From positions 16,503,525 to 16,567,524 of the forward strand of contig NC_063446.1 of NCBI RefSeq assembly GCF_020379485.1: a stretch of DNA of 64,000 nucleotides, in the 5' to 3' direction. The first letter of the stretch is position 1. Each line of letters begins with the position of its first letter. Shown piece by piece: positions 25,526 through 37,291 of the stretch. This stretch comes from Brassica napus. Lineage: Eukaryota; Streptophyta; Magnoliopsida; Brassicales; Brassicaceae. The translations under genes were made by a program, and so were the position numbers. The notes beneath the pieces were generated by a model. That model made no database searches and was not told where the DNA came from. It was given only the letters and a program-made list of their open reading frames with translations.

Positions 25526-25601
25526 CAACCCCTCCTCATTCAACTCATTCACACTTCATTCTCTCTTCATTCTCTTTAGTCATAACAATTCCGTGAAAAT
25601 C

Positions 25602-28600
25602 ATGTCTTCAGAAGTTTATTATCGTTCGTGGATGGATAAACCTCATTTGGATCCGAACACCAATTTGCTTACGGAAGAATACGTTCAAGGGATTGGAGAA
25701 TTCATGAGGCTTGTTCAACAGCAACCGGATGCAAAAAGTGGTATGTTAAGATGTCCCTGCTCTTCTTGCAATAATAATAAGGTTATAAAAGAATTTGATG
25801 TTTGGACTCATTTGTATATGAAAGGGTTTTCACGTAATTATAAAGTTTGGTACCTTCATGGGGAAACTGGTTATGAATATGGTAGTACTAGCGAACCTCA
25901 GCCTGTTAGTGAACCTCAGCCTGATATTAGGTTAGAAGAATCTAGAACGGATATAGATTATGGTGTAGGTACTGAGCAGATGGTACATGATCATTATAGA
26001 GGGGAAGAACCAAACCCCGAGTCTAGGAGATTTTTTGACATGTTGGATGCAGGAAAACAACCTTTGTATCAAAATTGTAGAGATGGTCATTCAGTCTTAT
26101 CATCTGCAACTAGATTAATGGGTATTAAGACAGACTATAATTTGGCTGAAGAATGTATGGATGCGATTACTGATTTTGTCAAAGGTATTCTACCTGAGGA
26201 TAACCTTGCACCGGGTTCATACTACGAGGTTCAGAAACTTGTTGCAGGTCTTCAACTACCGTATGAAGTGATAGATGTATGTATTGACAACTGCATGATC
26301 TACTGGAGAGCGGATGAGACACGGAATGTATGCAAATTTTGTGGGAAACCTCGTTATCAGGAGACGAGGGGAAGAGTTCCGATCCCATTCAAAAGAATGT
26401 GGTATTTGCCTTTGACGGAAAGATTGAAGAGGTTGTATCAGTGTGAGCGCACAGCAAAAGCAATGAGATGGCATGCAGAGCATTCCACAAATGGTGAGAT
26501 TAGACATCCTTCAGATGCAAAGGCTTGGAAACATTTCCAGTCAACATATCCAGAATTTGCGGAAGAGAGAAGAAATGTTTATCTTGGATTATCTACTGAT
26601 GGTTTCAGCCCATTTGGAAAGCATGGAAGGCAGTATTCTCTATGGCCAGTTATTGTGACACCGTACAACTTACGGCCGAGCTTGTGCATGCGACGAGAGT
26701 TTTTGTTTCTCTCAATTCTAGTCCCCGGGCCAGATCATCCTAAAAGATCACTAGATGTGTTTCTTCAACCACTAATATATGAGTTGCAACAACTATGGGC
26801 GCATGGTTTTGAGACATACGATGTTTCGCGCAAAGAAAACTTTCAGATGCGGGCAGTACTTATGTGGACAATAAGTGACTTTCCAGCATATGGTATGTTA
26901 TCTGGATGGACAACACATGGGAAGCTATCATGTCCATATTGTCAAGATGACACAGATGCTTTCCAACTAAAGAACGGAAGGAAAACGTGTTGGTTTGACT
27001 GTCACAGACGATTTCTACCACCTGATCATCCATACCGCAGGAGTAAGACTTCGTTTACGAAGAACAAGCAGGTGTTTGATGGTCCACCTGAGGAAGTTAG
27101 TGGGAAAGATTTGTTGAAGCAGTTTAGGTATTTTGATGCAGAAAGGACGCCAGATGTAGGTGGACATGAAAACATTCGAGTCAATGCGGTTGGAGAGCTA
27201 CATAACTGGCACAAAAAGAGTATTTTCTGGGATCTACCATATTGGGAGAGTCATCTATTGCGGCATAATTTAGATGTCATGCATATTGAGAAGAACTTCT
27301 TCGATAATCTGATGAACACAGTCCTTAACATCCAAGGTAAAACGAAGGATAATTTGAAGTCAAGGTTGGATTTAGTCGATATTTGTGATCGTTCTGAACT
27401 TCACGTTGATGAGAACGGTACGGCCCCTTTTCCCATTTATCGGCTAGATGGTGCTAGAAAAGAAGAGTTCTTTGATTGGATTACAGAGAAAGTGAAATTT
27501 CCTGACGGATATGCATCAAATTTGGGGAACTGCGTTGATAGAAGCGAAGGAAAGTTTACTGGCTTGAAGAGTCATGATTGTCATGTAATTATGCAGCGCC
27601 TCCTTCCGTTTGCCTTTTCAGCATTATTGCCACGTAATGTTCATGAAGCAATTGCAGGGATTAGTGTTTTTTTCCGTGACTTATGCAGCAGAGTATTGAC
27701 TGAAGAGGGTATTAATAATTTGAAGACAAACGCACCAGTCAGCATGTGCAACCTTGAGAAGATATTTCCTCCATCATTCTTTGATGTAATGGAACATCTT
27801 GCTATTCATCTCGCAAGAGAATTGGAACTTGGTGGTCCTGTGCAGTACAGATGGATGTATATTTTTGAGCGTTATATGCATCATCTGAAGAAGATGGTCA
27901 AAAATCAAAGCAGGGTGGAAGGATCTATAGTGGCACAGGTGATCAATGAAGAAACTGCAATCTTTGCTGAAAATTATTTTCCACCAGAAGTGCAAACAAA
28001 ACACCGAAGACCTGCTCGGCATGATGATAGAGGGGAGAGAGCAACATATCATGTTACTGTCCCAAGCATGTTCAAGGAAATAGGACGACTTAGTGGAAAA
28101 TTCACGAAGCGGAGACTTACGGACACTGAGAACGCTCATTTGCAAACATATTTGCTCACCAACTGTGAAGATGTTCTACAATATGAGAGGTAAAAATATT
28201 TATTCATTTATTGTTAGATTAATATTCAATAAATTTATTTCATATTGATAATATTTTTGTATATAGTGTATATATGGCGGAGTTGCGTATGACTCACAGG
28301 CATGCAACAGAAGATGAGCTTCGACAACTTAGAGATAACGGATTTGCTGCGTGGCTTCGTAGTTATGTGAGTCATATATCCTATTACCCTATGCAAATGA
28401 TTAGTTTAAATTTAATATATATAAACTAATTAATTTTGCAATCATATATGTTTTTTTTTATAGGTGAATGATGGTTTGGCCAGAGGTCTTGTGTTCGATG
28501 ATTGGATACGCGAATTTGTGCAGGGACCAAACTATGTGGTCAAATCATATCCTAAATTTTGTACGCGAGGATATGCATTCACAAGGAAAGGTCATTCTAA

Positions 28601-29204
28601 GACAACATATGATGCTGGTGTTTCATCTTCTTCTGGTGACGATGTCTACTACGGCAACATAAAAGAAATATTGGAAATCCAATTTCCTGGAATGGTTGGA
28701 TTGCGTTGTGTAGTATTCTATTGTGATTGGTATGACACCACCCCAGATAGAGGAGTGAAGATTGATGCGTTTGGTGTTACATCAGTTCATTCGCGGCGGA
28801 AACTTCAATATTATGATCCCTTCATTCTTGGTTCGCAAGCTGATCAGGTATGTCAATATATTCATAATTTTTTACCAATATAATTAATTAATGTTATATA
28901 TTGAACTAATACTTTGTATAATTGATATGTATAGGTGTGCTACATCAGTTACCCTCGGGTGACGTACAGAGACGATCCATGGGTTACTGTAACGCAAATC
29001 AACCCAAGAGGACGAGTGGATGGAACTTCTGATGATGATGAACCATTGCAACCAGAGTCTACCAGCAACGCCCAGGCAGTTGAAGATTTGGAAAATGTTC
29101 AACTCGTTGAGAATTTGACTGTGTTTGGACATGATGCTGTCGTACATTCAGAGCCGGAAGCCGAGGTTGGGGAGTTTGATGAAGATTCAGAAGATTCTGA
29201 TTAG
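25602..29204 (+). CDS. CACTA TNP2-type transposase
   Basis: Four exons, 25602-28189, 28267-28366, 28464-28847 and 28935-29204, join in phase to a 1113-aa protein. All introns are GT-AG. The start is the ATG at 25602 (MSSEVYYRSWMDKP); an upstream GTG in frame is not a likely start. Domains in order: the transposase-associated domain with CPCSSCNNN and WYLHGE (about 5-85); a CKFCGKPRY zinc segment (about 245-255); the Tnp2 catalytic region including LFLSILVPGP, ISDFPAYG, CPYCQ and NLDVMHIEKN (about 260-580); DUF4218-like sequence with LLPFAFSALLP (about 665-790); and DUF4216 with VVFYCDWYD in exon 3. It would cut and rejoin element ends in the nucleus. I see no internal stop or frameshift. Confidence 0.93.
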
Positions 29205-29228
29205 TTTTTTTTTTTTTTTTTTTTTAAT

Positions 29229-29870
29229 GGTCCGTCGGAAATCCCTCGCAATATACCGACGACATAGCGACGACAACGGGTTTCATTGAAAATTGGAAAG
29301 GTCGTCGGTATTTCGTCGGAAAATACCGACGACATGTTTTTCTATAAAGTTTCAATCATAAAAATCTATAAATTTAGATGCCAAAACTATGAAAATAACA
29401 CATAATAAGTGTTTAGTATAGTATTAGATCGCAACCGTTCAAATATAACAACTCATTAAAATATTTATGTATGCATATCATTGTTTTCATAACATCTCAT
29501 CTTAACATTATGTACTTATACAATCATATTTATATAAGCTTACACTACAAAAAATATTGTTGTGTAAAATCGTGTTATAAAACATTTTTATTGTTAAATC
29601 TTTATGCAAATACTATATATATTATCAAAGGTTTGGATTTTGCATTTAGAAACTTGAAAAGAACACCCTAAACACTAAGTCGTCGGAATTCCGTCGGAAA
29701 TACCGACGGAATGTGTCCGTCGGAAAATACTGACGGACACGTTCCGTCGGAATTTCAATTAGCCCGGGAGAACCAAACCGCTTGAAAATTTTCGCGAATC
29801 GGCATTTGGTATATTTTAAATATACCGACGGAATACCGACGAACCCGTGTCCGTCGGAATCCACGGAAAT
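29229..29870. repeat. Internal CCGACG/CGTCGG arrays between the two CACTA genes
   Basis: Three clusters (29229-29330, 29677-29756, 29821-29870) carry the same motif as the element ends, in both orientations. Between the first two, at 29546, lies CACTACAAAAAATATTG, which looks like a CACTA terminus. The last two clusters sit at the promoter of the second gene and could let its product regulate it. They could also be remnants of a fusion between two elements. Confidence 0.75.
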
Positions 29871-30030
29871 AAAAAACCTTCTCCTTTCTTCTTCGTTATC
29901 TCCGCGGCCTCTCTCCTCTCTCAAACTCTCCGGCGATTTCGGCGATTTCGGCGACTCTCCGGCGATTCCGGCCTCTCTTCACCGGCGAATCCTCTCCTCA
30001 CCCTCCTATCTCTTCCCCAAACCCCAAATC

Positions 30031-32224
30031 ATGTAAGAATCATCCCAAACCTTTTTTTTTCAATTGTTTAGGGTTTTGGAAGTTGATCTCGGATTTTAGG
30101 TTGTTTGATTGAACATTTTAGGATTGAATGGATAGTTTAGGATTATAAGTTAGGATTGTTGTTTTAGTTTTTTGGAACATTTTTTGATTTTTAAAAACGT
30201 TTTTTGATTTTTTAAAACGTTTTTTTTTATTTTTAAAAACGTTTTTTGATTTTTAAAAACGTTTTTTGATTTTTAAAAACGTTTTTTGATTTTTAAAAAC
30301 GTTTTTTTGAAAAAAATATAAATATTTAACACCATTTTTCTTCATTTATAAATTTTAACAACATTTTTCTATATTTATAAATTTTTTATAATTTTGTATA
30401 CATATATATATATATGTAAATCATGTATAGTAAAAATTTTAAAATTTTAAAATTTTTTATATTTTTTTTTAAGTTTCCACTAATAAATATTTAACAACAT
30501 TTTTTTTTTAAAATATAAATATTTAACAACATTTTTCTTCATTTATAAATTTTTAACAACATTTTTCTATATTTATAAATTTTTTATAATTTTGTATACA
30601 TATATATATATATATATATATAAAGGTTTAATAGTTTTTTTTAAAACGTTTATAAAACCTTTTGTAAATATATAAATGAAAATATGTTTGATGGGTTAAT
30701 TTTTTTTTTTTAGGGCCGAGGATGAAGCCCGCCCCGCAGCCCGTCTTCGACGTAGTTCGGTGAGCGGTTCCCGTGCATCGGTATCGTCTCATGACTCGGT
30801 TCCCGCATATATTCCCGCTCCAGCTCCCTCTGCCCCTCACGCTGCCCCTCACGCTGCTGCTCAACAGGATCCGGGGGTCATGCCGGTTCATCTATTGGTT
30901 CAACAACCAGGTCGAGAGCATCTCCCGTTTCTCCAACCCAACCCACGACGAGGCCATAGCACTTGGTTAGTATTTTTTTTTATTTGTACCGTTATATTTT
31001 TTGCTTTAATTAACTTGCTAACTTGTATTTTTTTTTAAAGGTTCACCAAGTCGAAAAATGGCATTAGCCGGAGCATCAACCAGATGATGTACTCCATGCT
31101 CCGTTTTGGATATCCAAAGTGGAGTGTGATCCCTTCCGACGAACGAGAGTTGTGGTTTCGTCAGTTTGCGGTATAGTAACCCTTCATTTTTTTTAAGTTT
31201 TTACATTTTTTTACATATATTTACTTATTAAATTGTGTTTGTTTTGTAGCAAGAGTTCAACTGGCACTCCGATCTTACGGAAACAGTCCGTAAGAAATTC
31301 AACGAAAAGGCCATGGACTCTTACACAAAGCAGATAAACGCGTGGAAGACAGTTTGGCAGAAGAACAAGAAGCCACGGTTCATCAACGGGGGGGTGTGGG
31401 AGCAGTTGATAGCTCATTGGGAGAGGGAAGACACTGCAGAGACGTCTTCTAGGAACTCCAGGAACCGGAAGAGCGATCGTGGCGGGAAAGGTATGTATGT
31501 GCACAACCTCGGCGCTTGCTCCATGTCTACTAAGGAGGATGAACTTGTAAGTTTTTTATTATTATTTATCTTTATATTTTTTAAATAAATATTTTATATA
31601 TTTTTTGGCTAATAATGGCGGTTTTTTTAGATCGAAGCAAATGACGGTAATCCCGTTGATCGTCTCCAACTCATTAAGGTGGCTCACACTAACAAGACGA
31701 CGGGTCAAATTCAGGACCCCGTGATCAGAGGTGTAGTTGATTTGGTGGAAGCTGAGATAGTTTCTCAATCTCAGCCTCTCTCTGATGACGGCGACTCCAC
31801 GGGAGCTTCAACCAACCTGTCTCTATTGCAAATAAATGAGATGGTTGAAAAGGTAATTTTTTTTATTAATATATTTTTTTATAATGTCGATTACTTACTT
31901 GTCCATATTTACTTACTTTAAATATTTTTGTAGGCGGTTCCTAAAAGGAAAGGAGGCCGTTTAGTTGGGTTGGCCCGTCGTGCTTCTTCGTATCCGGCAT
32001 CTTCTTCGCAAGCTCCGTATGCCGATCCCATGATTCTCGAGGAGCTACATGACAAAGATGAACGGATTGGGGCATTGGAGGAGCAGAACACCACTATCCT
32101 TTCGGAGAATGCCACTATCCGTTCGGAGAATGCCACTATCCTTGCTGAGTTGGCATCCCAGAAGAAGTTCAACACCGAGATTATGCAGAAGCTAGATCGT
32201 TTGATGTCTTCGAGTTCTTCTTAG
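30031..32224 (+). CDS. CACTA accessory protein, Transposase_24 (Ptta/En/Spm) type
   Basis: Exons 30031-30032 (coding AT only), 30714-30965, 31041-31170, 31250-31546, 31631-31852 and 31934-32224 join in phase to 397 aa. The N-terminus (MAEDEARPAARLRRSSV) and a Pro/Ala-rich stretch are low complexity. The central part has the Transposase_24 hallmarks: WHSDLTETVRKKF, WKTVWQKNKK, GGVWEQLIAHW and KGMYVHNLGACS. The C-terminus (ALEEQNTTILSENATIRSEN onward) is a coiled coil built on repeated ENATI units, suited to dimerisation. By analogy with TNPA of En/Spm it should bind the subterminal motifs and bring the ends together. The splitting of the start codon is a model: exons 2-6 are well supported and exon 1 is inferred from GTAAG/AG sites and phase. 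Confidence 0.82.
30176..30622 (+). repeat. Minisatellite and AT-rich duplication in intron 1 of the accessory gene
   Basis: About seven units near GTTTTTTGATTTTTAAAAAC (20 bp) run from 30176 to 30310. An AT-rich block ending in TTTTGTATACATATATATA then occurs twice (about 30320-30412 and 30490-30622). None of it is coding. Confidence 0.8.
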
Positions 32225-32429
32225 TTTATTTCGGCTTTATAAAACTTTCGGAATGTTTTTTTTTTCTATTTCGGTTTGTATGAATTTTAAACTTTATGAA
32301 TGTTTTTTTCCTATTTCGGTTTTTATGAATTTAAATTTTATAATATTATTAGTTTTAAATTTCCAATTTTTTAAATTTATTAATATCAAAAAATATATAA
32401 AAATGCAAAATTAATTTGTAAAAAAAAAA

Positions 32430-32840
32430 GGGTATATACCGACGGACAACGGTCGTCGGAATATACCGACGGACATATATCCGTCGGAATTTTCCGTCGG
32501 AATATACCGACGAACGTGGTTCGTCGGTATATTCCGACGACCGATGTCCGTCGGTAAATTCCGACGCCTACAGTTCGTCGGAATAAACCGAGGAACCACG
32601 TTCGTCGGAATTGTAGTTTTCCGATGAACTCCGGTCTCGTGTAGCCGCATCGTAATATCGTCGGAAGTTCGTCAGAATGACGTTTCTTGGTATTCGTCAG
32701 AAAGTCGTCGGAATTTCTGACGAAATTCCGACGAACTTTTTTTTTCCGACGAAACGATACCGACGGACGGGTTCGTCGGAAATTCGTCGGAATAGACCGA
32801 TTCCGACGAATTACCGACGATTTCGGCCATCAGAATCCCC
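32430..32840. repeat. Right subterminal repeat array of the CACTA element
   Basis: It is the counterpart of the left array: dense CGTCGGAA/TTCCGACG words in both orientations up to the right terminal repeat. Confidence 0.9.
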
Positions 32841-32859
32841 CTGTTTTCTTGTAGTGAAA

Positions 32860-33570
32860 GGAACATGAGGCATGGACTTTCAATTAATCCATTCAATATG
32901 AAGAATACTATGTACAGTTGCTGGCCGGTATTGTTAGTCAACTACAACTTGCCACCTGATTTATGTATGAAGAATGAGAACATCATTCTTTCATTGTTGA
33001 TTCCTGGTCCACTTAGAGCCTCTCATTGAGGATCTAAACCATTTGTGGAGCAGTGGAGAGTTTAGTCTACGACGCTTTTACTCGATCTACTTTTACACTG
33101 AAGGCAATATTTTTTTGGACGATCAGTGATTTCCCAGCTTATGGAAATCTTGTTGAATGCAAAGTAAAGGGAAAAATGGGATGTCCTTTATGTGGGAAAA
33201 ATATAGATAGTATGTGGCTAAAGTACAGCAGAAAACATGTGTACATGTGCCACATAAAAGATCTGCCACCAACTCATAGTTTTCACGGAAAGAATAAGTG
33301 GTTCGATGGAAAAGCTGAGCAAGGGAGAAGGGGAAGAATTTTATCCGGCCTTGAAATTTCTCAAAACCTCAGAAATTTCAAGAATGACTTTGGCAATGTT
33401 AAACATTCCGGAAGTAAGAGAAAAATGATGGTCTATGCTGTTTTAGGATCTGATAGTCAGGGTATATCCAGTGAATCAGAGGAAGAGGAAAAGGGAAAAG
33501 TGGAAGTAGATGAGGATAAGTTATCTAGATGGACGAAGAGATAATATTTTTCAAGCTATTTTATTGGACG
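32860..33570 (+). pseudogene. TNP2-type transposase pseudogene, continuation after the insertion
   Basis: If the younger element and one AAA are ignored, the frame resumes at once: ...AEE is followed by RNMRHGLSINPF, then YNLPPDLCMKNE and SLLIPGPLRASH, which align with YNLRPSLCMRRE and LSILVPGP of the intact copy. A TGA near 33027 and a frame change follow. The next open stretch (about 33100-33540) has ISDFPAYGN and MGCPLCGKN. It ends in an acidic run and SRWTKR, after which similarity fades. Confidence 0.85.
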
Positions 33571-34252
33571 GTAATATATCTCTTTCATGTGCTTATTTAG
33601 TATTTCATTTTGACTATGTTTTGTCTAAATTTGATTTTATGTTTTGTTTTATTTTGACTATGTTTTGTCTAAATTACAATTTTTATCCATATATCTTTCA
33701 CTTTTTTTTGCTTCCTTCTCAAACACGTTTTTGGTATAAAAGTGAAAAGTAAGAAATCTAGCACTAATTTTCTTCGTTTGTCTAATTTTATACTATCATG
33801 ATAATCACTAGTTTACTTTTCCTTAAAGTCGACTAACAAAAAATATCCTACCGACAACATCAGTCTTTGCCTACTACGACTCTATAACGAGTCTTGACGT
33901 ATAAAATAATCAGTCCACGAACGAGAAAACAACAAGTGATCATGTAGTTTGTACTAGTTGTAACAATATGACTAATCTTAAAAAAATAGTGATATTTTAA
34001 TTAATAAGAGCCAAATATTTCAAAATTATTATATTTTTGTTGGAGACACACAAGTTGAGAGATAAAGAAAGTGAATGGATCATGTAGGGTCAACGATCCT
34101 CAAAACACCACCCAAAGACTCTTTCCATCTCTTTCTCCGTTGGCAACTTACCAGCCATTCACATGTGATTTGTTCCCATCTAATTTCGACGACTTTAATT
34201 ATAAAGTGAAAATAGGCATAGACTTCTCTAGGGAATATATTTCTCTAAACAA
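33571..34252. other. Intergenic DNA, no gene seen
   Basis: There is a short direct repeat around 33600-33680 (TTTTGACTATGTTTTGTCTAAAT occurs twice). Nothing else is recognisable. Confidence 0.5.
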
Positions 34253-35106
34253 AACTTAAGTTTCCCTCTAGGATAAATCTTTAAATTCATGTCACCTTGT
34301 ATGCCAATCAAAATACCACATAAATTATTAAATAAAAAAATAACTGAAAAAAATGATTTAACGACGCTAACGCCACCAGCTAAACCCTAAATCTTAAATC
34401 CTAAATTTAGATCTTAAATCCTAAACCCAAACTATAGACCCTAAACTCAAACCCCATATCCAAAACCCATGTTTTGAAAGCAAAGTAAGGCCACCAGAGG
34501 CTTGAAGACCTATTAGTCGAGTAACTTTGTTCCTCGAAACCAAATTGTATATTTTAAACCAAAATCCTAGACCATAAACCCAAAACGTAAACCCTAAATC
34601 AAACCCGTATATCCTAAACCCTAGACCCTAAACTCAAACCGTAAGCCCTAAACATTACCCAAACCTAGACGCTATAAGGTTTGGGTTTAAGGTTTACGCT
34701 TTGGGTTTAGGGTTTAGGATTTGGATTTAGAGTATAGGGTTTAGGGTCTAGGATTTAGGTTAAGGGTTTAAAATTTGGATTTAGAGTATACGGTTTGGGA
34801 TTAGGTCTAGGATTTGGGTTTAGGGTATATGGTTTGGGTTTAGGGTATATGATTTGGGTTTAGGGTATAGGGTTTGATTTTAGGATCTAGAGTCTGGGTC
34901 TTGAACTTAGGATCTAGAGTTTATGATTTAAAATTTAAGGCTTAGGGTTTAGCTGTCGGCGTTAGCATCGGTAAAATTGGCATCATTCTTTTTCAACTAT
35001 TTTTTTCTGATTTAATATTTTTTATTTAATGACCTACGTGATACTTTGATTGGTCCTATAAAAAGGGATGAATTTAAAAATTTAACCTAGGGGATGAACC
35101 TAAGTT
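34253..35106. mobile_element. Fold-back element with telomere-like arms, copy 1
   Basis: The ends (left AACTTAAGTTTCCCTCTAGG, right complement AACTTAGGTTCATCCCCTAGG) and the arms are inverted repeats. Left landmarks AATCAAAATACCACATAAAT and GACGCTAACGCC recur inverted at about 35030-35050 and 34957-34966. The inner arms consist of degenerate CCCTAAA units on the left (34380-34660) and TTTAGGG units on the right (34680-34950). There is no coding capacity. Confidence 0.7.
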
Positions 35107-35353
35107 TTTTTTCTATTTCTCTTATCCCCTAGTTTTAAATATGTTTATATATATATATATATATATTAATATAAATTTAATACATTTTTTATTTTATTTT
35201 ATTTATAATACGTTAAAATGTTAAAATCTAGTTTGTTAATTAACCTAATGAACTGATAAACTTTAAACAATTTAGTCATTTAACTACCGACACTTTTTTA
35301 TTTGATTAATATTATTTTAGTTATGTAATGCGCATTTATAATTTAATTTTGAT

Positions 35354-35407
<54 letters not shown>

Positions 35408-35452
35408 CAAAAAATTATTTGTAAATACTATATGGATTTCTAAATCACTTAA
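35107..35452. repeat. AT-rich spacer with a (TA)n microsatellite
   Basis: A run of TA dinucleotides of about 44 bases lies at 35358-35402, with a shorter one at 35149-35166. Nothing else is seen. Confidence 0.8.
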
Positions 35453-35687
35453 GAGGTGTTATTGGTTTATGTAGTTTAAATGATTTAGAAATCTATTTAG
35501 TATTTGCAAATCCAAGTAAAATATACATATTTTCAAATCTAACCTACAAAATTTATTTAGTTTACAAATTTAGAGGTTTTCCATTGGATTTGGATCTTTA
35601 TATTTTTAATAAAGAAATTTATACAAATCCATTCAAATCTATTAGGAAATTCAGTTCATCAATAAATTTTTATGATTGAATAACACC
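35453..35687. mobile_element. Tourist-type MITE with TAA target duplication
   Basis: It starts GAGGTGTTATTGG, and its right end, reverse-complemented, reads GGTGTTATTCA. TAA flanks both sides (35450-35452 and 35688-35690). This fits PIF/Harbinger-derived MITEs, which target TWA. It is 235 bp long and non-coding. Confidence 0.72.
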
Positions 35688-36008
35688 TAATTTAAATTAG
35701 GTTTAGAATTTATAAATTATGAAACCAATAACAGATGATTTTGATATGGATTTTAAAATAAATAACCAATAAAACTAGATTTAGTTTGGATTTTAAAGAC
35801 TTCTACACCAAGGTTTGGGTTCGAATCTCAAACTATGAAATTTCCTGCAGATTATAAGAGGCAAGCTTATCGGAAGTTCGAGAGTATTGTATGTAGAACC
35901 GTTAAAAACAAAAAACTGCCAATAAATACATAAACCAATAACATCTAGTTAGTGTATTTTAAACAATTTCTCATATATTTAAATTAATGACATTTGAGTT
36001 ATTAGTTA

Positions 36009-36948
36009 CTAGTATTCTCTCCTGTGCTTTTAGCACGGGCATTGTTTTATGTCCATAGATATTTTTGAATATATATAATTTACAATTAAATAAATATTAC
36101 TTAAAGGTTATTAGTGATAACTTAATTGATTTCTCTTTTCCAAAACCAATAAAAATTATTCAATATGAAATTCAGGGAAAACATATCACTTGAACAAAAT
36201 CAATTAAAACATTAACATTATTTTTGTAGATAAATTAACGTCAATATATCTATAGTTTTTAGTTCCTCGCCATGTTATTTATTTTCTTCATTTTCAGGTT
36301 TATATTTACTCTACGAAATTTGGTGACATTATATAAGAAAAATAAAATAGTGTATGTTACTCTAAATAAACAAAGAACAATATCTCTATACAATTATAAA
36401 ATCATATACTAAAATTAAGGAAAACCAACCTGAGATGGGAGTCCTTCTCGTTTATTAGGAGGTCTTGTAAATTTTTAAGGTGAGCTTCGTACTTTCCTTT
36501 CCCGTATTATCACCACCACAACCAATAAACATTTTCAAGCAAATCGAAAATTAGTTTAGTTAATTTCCAAATTGGTATTAATCTAATTTATGACGTTTAC
36601 CTTTTTTAGTCACAGACTGCATATAAGAATGTCGCTTTGCCAAAATCTACAGAGCAAAAGAAAAAAAAGTAGGTTAGAAGAAAAAAAGTTTCATGAAACA
36701 ATCAACATGTCATAAATTAGGATTTGAGTATTGAATAAGAGTTTAACGTATTTAGTCTCACTAAACTGAATTTTAACCTTCATCTTCTAACTTTGAAAAG
36801 ATGTTCTTTGGCGCAAAAAGAGTATTGGTGTGCCTTGGCACAAAAACCATGCCGATCTAGATATAGAATTGTTGACTTGACAATGTTGACACGATCATTA
36901 GAAGTCATCGATCTGTCTTGTTAGAAATTGAAATTTGATATAACTCTC

Positions 36949-36979
<31 letters not shown>

Positions 36980-37121
36980 CAATGGAGCAATTACAGGTAG
37001 AAAAGAATTCATAATATCGTGAGATAGAAAAAAATTAACGGTTTTAAAGATTGTGGGATCATGATGTTAGTGGGAGAAATAATAGAAATTTTTATTTTAT
37101 CTAGATTTTAATTTTGTACTG

Positions 37122-37166
<45 letters not shown>

Positions 37167-37291
37167 TTATTTTAATAAACGAAACTGTTTTCTCTTAACA
37201 AAAAAATTACATTTTTTCTTTAAATTTTAAATGATATGCCACAAGTCAGATTTTTATTCGTCAGACGACTTGCGCTTTAGTATATAAGAGA
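36009..37291 (-). mobile_element. Non-autonomous Helitron on the minus strand
   Basis: Read on the minus strand it starts TCTCTTATATACTAAAGC (preceded by A) and ends with the hairpin CCCGTGCTAAAAGCACAGG followed by AGAGAATACTAG and then T. The TC...CTAG ends with A/T flanks are canonical. The interior holds no helicase and no recognisable gene. Confidence 0.78.

Larger units (their letters stand above)
25051..32856 (+). mobile_element. Complete two-gene CACTA (En/Spm) transposon
   Basis: The element begins CACTACAAGAAAACA and ends TGTTTTCTTGTAGTG, a perfect 15-bp terminal inverted repeat. AAA at 25048-25050 and 32857-32859 is the 3-bp target duplication typical of CACTA elements. It is 7806 bp long. 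Both ends carry dense arrays of CCGACG/CGTCGG words. Inside are a TNP2-type transposase and a Transposase_24-type protein, both on the plus strand and both with full phase across all introns. This makes it a candidate autonomous element. Confidence 0.95.
23379..33570 (+). mobile_element. Old CACTA element, truncated and interrupted
   Basis: It begins CACTACAAAAAAAG, a CACTA terminus, followed by a subterminal stretch with ATAGCG and GCTATGG words. A decayed TNP2 transposase follows at 24121-25050 and continues at 32860-33570. The 7806 bp between these belong to a younger element. Nothing resembling the matching right terminus (TTTGTAGTG) occurs after 33570, so the 3' part has been lost. Confidence 0.75.

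Noticed and set aside
25010..25539. Minus-strand open frames of 123 and 169 codons rich in RRNSDG and IPSE words
   Set aside because: They are the CCGACG/CGTCGG subterminal array read through. The repeated peptides follow the DNA repeat and match no protein family.
35358..35402. Long TA run as a possible replication or matrix-attachment signal
   Set aside because: It is a plain microsatellite of a kind common in this window (also 22141-22163, 37133-37163). Nothing supports a function.
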